Source: a virus. From it: 25,943 nucleotides of DNA. Made by a program: the position numbers and the translations under genes. The DNA lies in IMG/VR virus record IMGVR_UViG_3300042892_002166, positions 1-25,943 of that record; one strand, 5' to 3'. Shown piece after piece: positions 1 through 6,796 of the stretch. The notes beneath the pieces are model-generated. The model was given only the letters and a program-made list of their open reading frames with translations, made no database searches and was not told the origin of the DNA. Position 1 is the stretch's first letter. Every line of letters begins with the position of its first letter.

Positions 1-2
1 AC

Positions 3-221
3 ATTTACTCAGAAGACGAAGGGTGGACAGAGATGCCTCACCCACATCACATCATTGAGCAGTTTGTCAGCGTGATAGCATACGAAGTCATAGATGCCCA
101 ACGAGCAGAACGAAGCAGAAAAGAGACCCTAAAAAAAGAACGAAGGCTATATCGGGAACTTAAAGCAGATGCTTTAAAGTTCTTCCAAGAAGAATTGAAC
201 ACCCACTTCCTACGGTCATAA
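3..221 (+). CDS. Hypothetical protein, 5' end probably outside the window
   Basis: The reading frame is open from the left edge to a TAA at 219-221, so the gene probably begins upstream. An internal ATG at 33, with a GAAGGG stretch about nine bases before it, is an alternative start giving 62 residues. The visible product is charged. It starts with a His/Pro-rich stretch after the ATG and then forms a lysine/arginine/glutamate-rich helix (AQRAERSRKETLKKERR region). I do not recognise a family. It is followed by a non-coding stretch of about 400 bases, so it is likely the last gene of a transcription unit. Confidence 0.55.
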   Translation: MYSEDEGWTEMPHPHHIIEQFVSVIAYEVIDAQRAERSRKETLKKERRLYRELKADALKFFQEELNTHFLRS

Positions 222-224
222 GGT

Positions 225-280
225 GGGATTACCCCACAATGGGATTACCCCACAATGGGATTACCCCACAATGGGATTAC
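225..280 (+). repeat. 16-bp tandem repeat, 3.5 copies
   Basis: The unit GGGATTACCCCACAAT occurs at 225-240, 241-256 and 257-272 without a mismatch, then as a half copy at 273-280. Each unit contains a small dyad, TGGG-ATTAC-CCCA, so every copy can form a short stem or bind a dimeric protein. It begins four bases after the stop codon of the first gene. Exact short direct repeats with internal dyads are typical of iterons or of multi-copy operator sites. Confidence 0.9.
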
Positions 281-381
281 ACATAGACATTTCTATGTCC
301 AACCAAACATGAGATAACCTCATATTTTCATTGACAAATTTCCAAAACCATGTCCGTATGACTTGGACATACACTGTCCAA
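281..381. promoter_or_regulatory. TGTCC-box operator-like cluster around a TTGACA hexamer
   Basis: There is a perfect dyad TTGGACA-N5-TGTCCAA at 363-381. The same half-site recurs as ATGTCC at 350-355, forming ATGTCC-N9-GGACAT with 365-370, and as ATGTCCAA at 295-302. A second dyad, ACATAG-N6-CTATGT, is at 281-298. A TTGACA hexamer (331-336) lies among them, but I see no good -10 hexamer at 16-18 bases. Repeated half-sites in both orientations suggest a dimeric DNA-binding regulator; its identity is unknown. Confidence 0.45.
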
Positions 382-469
382 GGTAAGCCTAATCAATCCA
401 TACACTTAACAGATTCCTTGAATAATCACGGTATAGGCCACGTTAACTAAAGCGCAATACCATCAAACG

Positions 470-499
470 CAGACAACACCCAGACAACACCCAGACGAC
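470..499 (+). repeat. 11-bp tandem repeat, about 2.7 copies
   Basis: CAGACAACACC occurs at 470-480 and again at 481-491, followed by the partial copy CAGACGAC at 492-499. The first copy overlaps a CGCAGACA octamer (468-475), which is abundant through the window. Confidence 0.8.
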
Positions 500-501
500 A
501 A

Positions 502-561
502 AATACTTGAATTCCCAAGTATTAAAAATACTTGACCCATATATCTAAACCACAGCACAAT
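502..561 (+). promoter_or_regulatory. AATACTTG inverted repeat overlapping a candidate promoter
   Basis: AATACTTG (502-509) and CAAGTATT (516-523) form a perfect 8-bp inverted repeat with a 6-base spacer. A third AATACTTG half-site at 527-534 overlaps a TTGACC hexamer (532-537). A weak -10 candidate, CACAAT (556-561), follows at 18 bases. A repressor binding the half-sites would cover the -35 box of a promoter reading into the gene at 619. The dyad is seen directly; the promoter is inferred from a poor -10 match. Confidence 0.4.
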
Positions 562-618
562 AAAGTATATAGGCATTTCAATTAGTTATGCCGAATAAGT
601 ACCACAGTGAGATACAAC

Positions 619-1449
619 ATGGACGAAAAGAGTGTTAAAAAGACCCGTAATAGTGCGAAATTGCTGAAAGAAGCGTCAGCGGGAAGACGTGCAAGCTCTC
701 TTTTGCGGGAGAAGACCAAGGCGGGATTGAAACACCGTGAGGAAGTCGAAATCAAAGACCCATTCACAGAGGCGGGCTTTTCGGCGGGTGGACCCGCAGC
801 ACTTAAAGATAAACTATCGCACGATGCTTCCATTCTCAAATCTGAATGGTCACTATTCGGTGGAGAACTCGCACCGGAGACATGGCTTGAACAGAATAAG
901 GGATATACTCAGCGACAGTCTAAAATGCTTATCGACTTCGAAGGCTTGGGTTCATGGCTTGAGGAGCGTACGAAAGTTCAAAACGCTATCCTTGAGAAAA
1001 TGGCGAAGAGAAACATCGACCAAATCGTAGAGAGCAATGAATACTTCGTGAAGGGCGCAAAGCTCGGCCTAGTAAAGACTATGGACTCGCTTGCAAAGAA
1101 TCCAATACGGACCATCAATGCACTCACAGGACGATGGGAAAGCGGTCTATCAATGAAAGACCTAAGCGATGGAGCAAACGCTCTTGAAAAATATCATGCA
1201 GTTTATTTGAAAGCGATGGGCGTTCATCCCAAAGAGAACGTGGGAATCACCCAAATTGTAAACCAGTTAAAGGTTGTTCATCACCATGCCACAGGACCGT
1301 CAACAGGAACCACAGTCGAAGCCACATCCACAACAGTTGAAGGCGTACCAGACCCAAGGCTTGAATCGCTCACGTACGACGAAATGTTTCAAGTGATTGA
1401 GAAAATAAGAGAATCAGGACTTGTAAAAGACCCAGAACCAGAGGAATAG
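619..1449 (+). CDS. Hypothetical protein, possible small-terminase-like
   Basis: This is an unidentified soluble protein of 276 residues. The ATG at 619 follows GTGAG; a GTG four codons earlier (607) is a possible alternative start. The N-terminal 60 residues are basic (KKTRNSAKLLKEASAGRR). The middle (about 100-200) is predicted helical, with the stretch GAKLGLVKTMDSLAKNP followed by MKDLSDGANALEKYH. A His/Thr-rich segment (VVHHHATGPSTGTTVE) precedes an acidic tail. The helical part followed by a KDL...A..LEK block resembles some phage small-terminase or packaging proteins, but this is a weak impression, and the large terminase lies 6 kb away with unrelated genes between. It sits directly downstream of the repeat-rich control region. 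Confidence 0.75.
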   Translation: MDEKSVKKTRNSAKLLKEASAGRRASSLLREKTKAGLKHREEVEIKDPFTEAGFSAGGPAALKDKLSHDASILKSEWSLFGGELAPETWLEQNKGYTQRQSKMLIDFEGLGSWLEERTKVQNAILEKMAKRNIDQIVESNEYFVKGAKLGLVKTMDSLAKNPIRTINALTGRWESGLSMKDLSDGANALEKYHAVYLKAMGVHPKENVGITQIVNQLKVVHHHATGPSTGTTVEATSTTVEGVPDPRLESLTYDEMFQVIEKIRESGLVKDPEPEE

Positions 1450-1506
1450 AACGAACATAGAACCAACCAGAGAACTCCAAGGATTGTAAGGAGTTGCATA
1501 ACATTC

Positions 1507-1542
1507 TGCTAAGTATTTCACAGAGAAAACTTAGCATAGGAG
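1507..1542 (+). promoter_or_regulatory. Hairpin abutting a ribosome-binding site
   Basis: TGCTAAGT (1507-1514) and ACTTAGCA (1529-1536) are perfect 8-bp complementary arms around a 14-base loop. The ribosome-binding site AGGAG (1538-1542) of the gene at 1548 starts two bases after the stem. A second purine-rich AAGGAG lies upstream at 1488-1493. Such a stem could control ribosome access. GGA triplets beside hairpins are the type of target used by CsrA, and the window encodes a CsrA; that link is inference. Confidence 0.4.
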
Positions 1543-1547
1543 CAAGG

Positions 1548-1760
1548 ATGACTCATACTGAAATGCTGAAAGAACTCATGGAAACTAACGACCACATCGA
1601 GCTTGGGAAGGCCATGTCGATGTCACCAAGAAAGATGCGACACTTGGTTAGCGGAGACCTTCAGTGGAAGGCGCACGACGAGAAAGAGGTTAGGTCTCAT
1701 TACGAGATGAAGAAGAGGGTAAAAGAATTTAAACAGAGAATGTCAGAACATCATGTTTAG
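1548..1760 (+). CDS. Small hypothetical protein
   Basis: The product is a basic, helical protein of 70 residues. The ATG at 1548 is chosen because AGGAG lies five bases upstream; the longer frame from a TTG at 1494 has its purine tract touching the start codon and is unlikely. The segment ELGKAMSMSPRKMRHLVSGDL could be a helix-turn-helix-like unit, but no family is recognised. The C-terminal third is Lys/Arg/Glu-rich. It overlaps the next gene by 8 bases, so the two are probably translated together. Confidence 0.6.
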   Translation: MTHTEMLKELMETNDHIELGKAMSMSPRKMRHLVSGDLQWKAHDEKEVRSHYEMKKRVKEFKQRMSEHHV

Positions 1761-1977
1761 CCTCTTGTGGGTTAATCCAAATACCATTCGACGAATCATG
1801 GTAGGGGCCTGCTTAAGAAAGAGAAACTTTTCAGAAGAACAGGCGAATACAATTGTTGATAAATACATAGAGCAAGGAAGACTTATGTATTTTTACAAGT
1901 GCGACCTATGCGGCTCACACCACATGACCAAGTCACCACCAAAAACACAACAGGAGCGACCATTCCAATTTGTTTGA
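1753..1977 (+). CDS. Small zinc-binding protein (CxxC...HH)
   Basis: The product has 74 residues. A helical N-terminal half (residues 8-43, with IRRIMVGACLRKR and EEQANTIVDKYIEQ) is followed by YKCDLCGSHHMTKS, where C50, C53 and H56/H57 fit a treble-clef or knuckle zinc site. Small phage proteins with a Y-x-C-x2-C-G-x2-H-x-T/S motif are common and usually uncharacterised. The start overlaps the previous gene by 8 bases. It could be a small nucleic-acid-binding or regulatory protein; no target is visible. Confidence 0.65.
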   Translation: MFSLLWVNPNTIRRIMVGACLRKRNFSEEQANTIVDKYIEQGRLMYFYKCDLCGSHHMTKSPPKTQQERPFQFV

Positions 1978-2029
1978 CAAGCGCAGACAACTTTCATTCA
2001 ATTGAAGTACCACAACAGGGAGATTGAAA

Positions 2030-2422
2030 ATGAACAACGAACAGTACGTTGAAAAGTCAGCACGAACAGACCTTCCAAGCTATGCGGTTGTAGCTCACAG
2101 GTTGCAGAACGAAGATACTTGCAAGCTACTTCATGCAGGGATTGGACTAAGCACAGAGGCGAATGAAGTGTTGGATATGCTCAAGAAGCATATCTATTAT
2201 GGGAAACCAATCGACAAAGTAAACCTCGCAGAAGAATGCGGAGATATTCTTTGGTACGTTTCGATTGTATGCAGAGTCAGTGGACTCTCAATTGAACAGT
2301 TGATGGAAATGAATATCAATAAACTTGCTAAACGCTTCCCTGAAAAATTCACAGAAGAACTAGCAGACAACAGAGACCTCGCAGTTGAGCGAACAACATT
2401 GGAGAGTAGCTATGCAGGATAA
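2030..2422 (+). CDS. MazG-like nucleoside triphosphate pyrophosphohydrolase
   Basis: This 130-residue protein belongs to the all-alpha MazG/dUTPase-2 type of NTP pyrophosphohydrolase, which cleaves (d)NTPs to the monophosphate and pyrophosphate using Mg2+. The metal-binding signature is present: EANE at residues 43-46 and EECGD at 68-72 (E69 and D72), in helices separated by about 25 residues. The helix following D72 (ILWYVSIVCRVSGLS) is typical of the family. The ATG at 2030 is chosen over a TTG at 2024 because AGGGAG lies seven bases upstream. Phage MazG-like enzymes may sanitise nucleotide pools or affect alarmone levels; which applies here is unknown. The gene overlaps the next one by 11 bases. 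Confidence 0.85.
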   Translation: MNNEQYVEKSARTDLPSYAVVAHRLQNEDTCKLLHAGIGLSTEANEVLDMLKKHIYYGKPIDKVNLAEECGDILWYVSIVCRVSGLSIEQLMEMNINKLAKRFPEKFTEELADNRDLAVERTTLESSYAG

Positions 2423-2798
2423 AACATGGTGGGAAAAAGTTAAGTTCGTTGTAACAGATGTTATTAAATCTATAGCACTCGACGTTGATTCAAGATTTTT
2501 TCACTTATTCTATATTGTAACAACACCGTTATCACATGTTTTGGTTGAAGGATTCTCAGCACACTATTGGTTGGTAATGACTCAGTTGATTCTTGGAGTA
2601 ACACTCGTGGGCCTTGCACTCAGACAGTCTTCAGTTGCAGCGCATCAAGAGCTATTCGTTGAAGCGGTCAAATGTGTTGACGCTTATGAGAAGAGATTCC
2701 ATAGAGACCAAGACAGATTAAAGTTTCTTGAAGAATCGCTAAACGCACACAAGGGAGTTAATCCCGAAACCTACGCAGACGGCGTACGATTAAACTAA
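2412..2798 (+). CDS. Small membrane protein
   Basis: The product has 128 residues. The ATG at 2412 has GGAGAG six bases upstream, inside the end of the preceding gene. Two hydrophobic segments can be seen at about residues 29-46 (FFHLFYIVTTPLSHVLV) and 52-71 (YWLVMTQLILGVTLVGLAL). They are followed by a charged helix that may form a coiled coil (EAVKCVDAYEKRFHRDQDRLKFLEESL). One or two membrane spans plus a soluble helical tail could fit a holin or spanin-like lysis protein, but there is no signature for either. The lysis candidate at 6797 is more than 4 kb away. Confidence 0.65.
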   Translation: MQDKTWWEKVKFVVTDVIKSIALDVDSRFFHLFYIVTTPLSHVLVEGFSAHYWLVMTQLILGVTLVGLALRQSSVAAHQELFVEAVKCVDAYEKRFHRDQDRLKFLEESLNAHKGVNPETYADGVRLN

Positions 2799-2810
2799 GG
2801 CGCAGACAAG

Positions 2811-3053
2811 ATGACTAAGAGCTTTGTACCCGGAAAATGCTACCAACACGAAACCGGGTACACTCTTTACATCAGAGTTCTCTCAGTACGTCACCAAAAC
2901 GAAGAACGTATAAAGATGAAAGTTTCGTTTCATCACCTAATCAATGACCGCATTCAATACACTGGCAAAGGCAGTTATGGCCTTACAGAAGAAATAATTA
3001 TCAAAACATCTGATATGGAAAGGTGGACCCTCCGACATGACAATCCGAAATAG
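2811..3053 (+). CDS. Small hypothetical protein
   Basis: An 80-residue, probably beta-rich protein (FVPGKCYQHETGYTLYIRVLSV, then KMKVSFHHLI). No family is recognised. It starts 12 bases after the previous stop, and the gap contains a CGCAGACA octamer at 2801-2808. A ribosome-binding site is weak: AAGG lies more than ten bases from the ATG. Confidence 0.6.
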   Translation: MTKSFVPGKCYQHETGYTLYIRVLSVRHQNEERIKMKVSFHHLINDRIQYTGKGSYGLTEEIIIKTSDMERWTLRHDNPK

Positions 3054-3170
3054 TTTGCGGTGGGAAGAGAATACTGGCCCCAAGGTAGGGACTAAAGTGA
3101 ACTCAAGGAAGATTGTCTTTTCCTGCCTCCTTAAATTGCGATGTCGAAATCCGACAGGAGATATTACCAA

Positions 3171-3551
3171 ATGAGTTTTTTAAAAACCAGTTATCAACAC
3201 GTTGAAGATAAGACTTTAAGGGCAACCACTAGCACTGAATTTTGGGTTACGGCAGCGACCATGACCACTCCAAAACTTGCAAGTGGGACATATCGGCTTG
3301 AGTTCACAGCGGAGTTTATGATGGCCTCAAATGCTCGTTCTATTCACTTTCAAGTCTTGATAGATGGCGAAGTGGTTGAGGACGTTGAAGACACATCTCC
3401 TTCAGGAAAGTTCACAGAGTTTGGCTCATACATCACAGTCCCAACGCTAATTGATGCGAAAATAATAGAACTAAGATTCAGAGTTGGTACAAGCGGAAGT
3501 GCTTTAGCTACAGTAAGAAATGCAACATTGGAAATTTTCAGAACGATATAA
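3171..3551 (+). CDS. Small beta-rich protein, probable virion accessory protein
   Basis: The product has 126 residues. The ATG at 3171 is preferred over that at 3141 because CAGGAG lies ten bases upstream, while nothing like it precedes 3141. The sequence alternates hydrophobic and polar residues throughout (TYRLEFTAEFMMAS, IHFQVLIDGEVV, IIELRFRVGTSG), as in a jelly-roll or beta-sandwich. It lies immediately before two fibre-type genes, which suggests a small tail, baseplate or decoration protein. A perfect dyad TGTCG-AAATC-CGACA (3142-3156) lies just before the ribosome-binding site. Confidence 0.6.
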   Translation: MSFLKTSYQHVEDKTLRATTSTEFWVTAATMTTPKLASGTYRLEFTAEFMMASNARSIHFQVLIDGEVVEDVEDTSPSGKFTEFGSYITVPTLIDAKIIELRFRVGTSGSALATVRNATLEIFRTI

Positions 3552-3574
3552 GATAAGAAGAAGCGAGGATTGAC

Positions 3575-4327
3575 ATGACATACACGTTTAACAAGGCAGC
3601 GGCATTAGACAGGTTAGCGAGTGAAATTAGAGCTAGTTCGATTGTTCCTACCTTGAACTATATTCAAATCGTGGGCACGGCCATTGACATTGATTTTGCC
3701 GAACCGCTTTCAGAATCAGAACAGGTTTATCTATCAGAGATAGTTGAAGCACACGAAGCGATACCTTTGCCAGAATCAGAATTTCTGTTCACAGACATAG
3801 AGAGAGCTAAGTTGTCAGGTATTGAAGAGGGAGCGACAGCAAACGACACTGATGCAAACTTGAAGGCCAGAGCAAATCATACAGGTACTCAGCTTTCAGA
3901 AACTATCTCAGACTTCTTTTCAAGCGTTCTTGTAACTACACTGTCGGGCCTCTCTTTAGTGACAGGTACGATATTAGAAGCAGACACAATCCTTGAAGCC
4001 TTTGGGAAAATTAAAAGCAAGTTTATAAGCATTGATAGCACTTTGATTGAATTGTCCGAAAAAGTGATTGAACAAGCTTTTGCAAAAGAAAAAGTAGTAA
4101 TACAAGATTCTTCTACTTTCACAGGTGTAGTTTTACCACATAGAGCGGTTGAAAATTCTGTCCATGTCCATTTATCCCGTTTGATGTTGATTGAAGGCGA
4201 AGACTATATAGTTGAAGCCTTGGGCGAACAGACGAGAGTCACCCTAATAGGCAGCGTGGCCTATAATGGGATTGAAGGCATTGAAGATGGAGACACCATC
4301 ATAGTTAACTACGCAAAATACATGTAA
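3575..4327 (+). CDS. Tail-fibre-type protein (short)
   Basis: A virion appendage protein of 250 residues, started at an ATG with GAGGA six bases upstream. Residues 75-114 carry a classic tail-fibre segment: AKLSGIEEGATANDTDANL, then RANHTGTQ and ISDF, motifs repeated in many phage fibre and collar proteins. A helical stretch follows. The last 85 residues end in LIEGEDYIVEALGEQTRVTLIGS... and align by eye with the last 85 residues of the next protein (HEGEDFITSIVDGKTRITWVGS). The two therefore share a C-terminal domain, which may be a trimerisation or receptor-binding tip, or the site where both attach to the same partner. Confidence 0.85.
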   Translation: MTYTFNKAAALDRLASEIRASSIVPTLNYIQIVGTAIDIDFAEPLSESEQVYLSEIVEAHEAIPLPESEFLFTDIERAKLSGIEEGATANDTDANLKARANHTGTQLSETISDFFSSVLVTTLSGLSLVTGTILEADTILEAFGKIKSKFISIDSTLIELSEKVIEQAFAKEKVVIQDSSTFTGVVLPHRAVENSVHVHLSRLMLIEGEDYIVEALGEQTRVTLIGSVAYNGIEGIEDGDTIIVNYAKYM

Positions 4328-4379
4328 TAATTCCGAAAAGATTGTTTGTTTGAAATAACACGTTTCAAGGAGAAACCAG

Positions 4380-6743
4380 ATGTCTCAACAGATTAAAAAG
4401 AAGTTTTTGGCCCCACAAGTGGTCAGCTATTTTGATGACCAAATTGAAGATGTAAAGTCAGACCTCACATCGGAAGAGAATACTCGTTCGCTCGAAGATG
4501 CTGCTATCAGAGAAGAATTGGCAGCCGCAGACATCGCTTCAGTTAATGAAGCAAAAAGCTATGCAGACCAAAAAGTTGCAGAAGCGAAGACTGAAATCAT
4601 GGGTGGAATCCCTGATGCAACTCTTGATACGATTACAGAAATTGCCGCTGCAATTGCTTCTGACCAAACGGCTACAGGTGCAATTCTCACTCAGCTTGGA
4701 GCTTTAGAATCTGAAAAGGCAAGCAAAGTTGAACTATCTGATGGAATCGCAGAAGCTAAATCCTATGCAGATGCTCAAATTGCGGCCATTCCACCAGTTG
4801 ACTTTAGTGGGCTAGAAGCTAGAGTATCAATCGCTGAAAGTGATATTGTTGCGCTAGAAGTTTATTCTAAAAACATCGTGCATGTTGATGCAGTAAACGG
4901 TGTGGATGAAATCGGTCGTGGTTCATTACTTCGTCCATTCAAAACTATTAACTTCGCTTATTCACAAGTCCCTTCACTTGGAAACCCTTCAAACACTTCT
5001 TACAACGCTAACGTTGGAAAGTTTGTTACTGAAAAACTAATCATTAACCTCGCTCCGGGCCGCTACACTGAAAACGTAGTTCTTGGATTTAAAAGAGCAA
5101 GAGTTCAATTAAAAGGCGATGGCGCAACTATTATCGGCGATGTTAAGACATCGGTAAAACTTGCAGATTTTCCATGTTCTGCTTTAGAAAATATGAAAGC
5201 TAGTTTCCCTGCTCCGTTCACAGGTGTGTCAGCTTTCATGAATATGGAAATTTCTGGAAATGCTAGTGGTGGTACTGAGTCAGACCAAACATCTAGTGTC
5301 TTCGTTATTACTGGTCAAGTAGCTTTGGCTTTTGAAGAATCAACAGTAGCAGGTTTTGGTACTGGTCTTAACTGGGATAGTTCTCACGGTCAGTTCTATG
5401 CTGCCCTTGATAGCGTTTCAGTTGGTAACTGGGTAGTTACTTCAAGCTATACAGCTAACATGACAAGAGCATTGCCCGGTGGTGTAATTGAAGTTGATTC
5501 TTGTAACATCGCTGCCTCATCAGCTTATAGAATGTTCTTTGGTGCTGTTCCTTATTCTTACTTAACAGATTTTGCTACATGGAACGTTGCTTCTAAAGGT
5601 ACAGCTAATCTGGCACCGAATTCAGGTTTAACACTTAAAGCGCACAATTCGACATTCGGCAACGTTATCGGTCCTGCTTTAACTCTTGGTGAAATTGACG
5701 GTTGTAGAATTTACGACATTGATAGAACGATGAGAGGCACAGTTTCTAACGGTTCTATTCTTGGCTCTACATCATCTTCTTATCTTGGTTTTGTTAATAA
5801 CCAATTCAGAATTTTTTCTGGTTCAGGCGACCTTGCTTCTGCTTATAAACTTGGTCAAGCGGTAGGTGCTACTCGCTACAAGATGGATTCTGTCTCTCAT
5901 ACAACAATGTCTTTCAACAGAAGTTCATCAGGTGTATTGACCGCTAGAGTTCTTGATTTAGGAGCTGGTGTAAGCTTTGACTTCTTAGATGATGCTCGCA
6001 GTATTTCTGTTGCCGACCCTGCTACTAACTACACAAGGTCTGCAAGCACTGTAGACGCTTCTCTTGAAGGTATTGATAATGCTCTAGCTTTAAAGGCCAG
6101 CACGTCAGCTTTAATTGCCGGAGATGCTGCTAGTTTACTGGATTCAAAAGCTTATACAGATTTAAAGATTTCTCAAATTCCAAGCGTAGACACTTCCGCT
6201 TTTGCACTACAGTCAGATTACGTATCTATTGAACAGTCTTTACAAGCTACTCAAGAAGAGTTGTCTCTACGTTCTCAAGACTCAGCTAATAGTATTATCG
6301 TTGAACAGAATGCGAGAATCGCAGGCGATGACGCTACTTTACTTGCTGCGAATGAAAATACTGAGGCAAGAGTTATCGTTGAACAGAATGCAAGAATCGC
6401 AGGCGATGACGCTACACTTGCATCTAGTCAGGCATATACTGATGCCGCTCTAGTTCCTTTGGAAGGTAGAATTGAAATTTTAGAAGCCAGAGTTGACGGT
6501 CCATCTTTCGCAAACGGTTCAGCGGTTGTTGGAGCAGAACTTTCGTTCATCGACCTCGACAGAGTGTATTTAAAACTCATGTCTTGTGCGGTTGGACGTA
6601 TGGCAGTTCACGAAGGTGAAGACTTCATCACTTCTATCGTTGATGGCAAAACTCGTATTACTTGGGTGGGTTCACTCCTAGCTCCGGGCGGTGCCGAAGC
6701 GATTGAAGAAGGCGACAAGATTTTCTTTGTTGGTGCTTATTAA
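4380..6743 (+). CDS. Tail fibre/spike with beta-helix core
   Basis: A 787-residue appendage protein, probably a homotrimer, starting at an ATG with AAGGAG upstream. Residues 1-160 are mainly coiled coil with fibre-type segments (DATLDTITEIAAAIASD). From about 170 there is a pectate-lyase-like beta-helix: VDAVNGVDEIGRGS, PFKTINFAYSQV, then NLAPGRYTENVVL and many asparagine/serine-rich rungs to about 530. A second coiled coil (550-710) contains two near-identical 26-residue blocks. The last 85 residues match those of the preceding protein. It probably binds the host surface and may degrade a polysaccharide, though no catalytic residues can be assigned. Codon use is richer in GCT/TCT/CTT than in neighbours, and the CGCAGACA octamer is absent after its first 160 bases, hinting at exchange of this gene. 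Confidence 0.9.
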   Translation: MSQQIKKKFLAPQVVSYFDDQIEDVKSDLTSEENTRSLEDAAIREELAAADIASVNEAKSYADQKVAEAKTEIMGGIPDATLDTITEIAAAIASDQTATGAILTQLGALESEKASKVELSDGIAEAKSYADAQIAAIPPVDFSGLEARVSIAESDIVALEVYSKNIVHVDAVNGVDEIGRGSLLRPFKTINFAYSQVPSLGNPSNTSYNANVGKFVTEKLIINLAPGRYTENVVLGFKRARVQLKGDGATIIGDVKTSVKLADFPCSALENMKASFPAPFTGVSAFMNMEISGNASGGTESDQTSSVFVITGQVALAFEESTVAGFGTGLNWDSSHGQFYAALDSVSVGNWVVTSSYTANMTRALPGGVIEVDSCNIAASSAYRMFFGAVPYSYLTDFATWNVASKGTANLAPNSGLTLKAHNSTFGNVIGPALTLGEIDGCRIYDIDRTMRGTVSNGSILGSTSSSYLGFVNNQFRIFSGSGDLASAYKLGQAVGATRYKMDSVSHTTMSFNRSSSGVLTARVLDLGAGVSFDFLDDARSISVADPATNYTRSASTVDASLEGIDNALALKASTSALIAGDAASLLDSKAYTDLKISQIPSVDTSAFALQSDYVSIEQSLQATQEELSLRSQDSANSIIVEQNARIAGDDATLLAANENTEARVIVEQNARIAGDDATLASSQAYTDAALVPLEGRIEILEARVDGPSFANGSAVVGAELSFIDLDRVYLKLMSCAVGRMAVHEGEDFITSIVDGKTRITWVGSLLAPGGAEAIEEGDKIFFVGAY
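6295..6415 (+). repeat. 43-bp direct repeat inside the fibre gene
   Basis: Positions 6295-6337 and 6373-6415 are identical except for one base and are 78 bases apart, exactly 26 codons. They encode two copies of IIVEQNARIAGDDAT-like coiled-coil sequence (the second reads VIVEQ). The in-frame spacing suggests duplication of a coiled-coil module, a common way for fibres to change length. Confidence 0.9.
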
Positions 6744-6753
6744 TTAAATGATG

Positions 6754-6775
6754 AGGGGGAGGTAAAACTCCCCCT
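6754..6775 (+). terminator. Probable intrinsic terminator after the fibre gene
   Basis: AGGGGGAG (6754-6761) and CTCCCCCT (6768-6775) form a perfect 8-bp GC-rich stem with a 6-base loop, 11 bases after the fibre stop codon. The following TCTCTAAT is only a weak U tract, so termination may be partial. The position at the end of a two-gene fibre block supports the call. Confidence 0.65.
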
Positions 6776-6796
6776 TCTCTAATAGAGGTAAGGCCA

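Larger units (their letters stand above)
222..618. other. Non-coding control region with repeats
   Basis: This stretch of nearly 400 bases has no convincing gene on either strand. It holds, in order: a 16-bp tandem repeat, a cluster of TGTCC boxes including a perfect dyad, an 11-bp tandem repeat, and an AATACTTG inverted repeat next to a TTGACC hexamer. One CGCAGACA octamer lies at 468-475. The density of repeats and dyads suggests an operator/promoter region or a replication-initiation region. The sequence alone does not decide between them. Confidence 0.6.

Noticed and set aside
331-360. TTGACA at 331 as a complete sigma-70 promoter
   Set aside because: No hexamer close to TATAAT occurs at 16-18 bases; only TATGAC at 20 bases.
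561-598. TAAAGTAT followed by GCCGAATAA as a sigma-28 promoter before the gene at 619
   Set aside because: Both elements resemble the consensus, but the spacing is 21 bases instead of about 11 and the -10 carries an inserted base.
1494-1547. Longer version of the gene at 1548, starting at TTG 1494
   Set aside because: The purine tract touches the TTG with no spacing, whereas the ATG at 1548 has AGGAG at normal distance.
2719-2745. Perfect TAAAGTTT as a second sigma-28 promoter
   Set aside because: It lies inside a gene, and the bases at the -10 position (GCTAAACG) match the consensus poorly.
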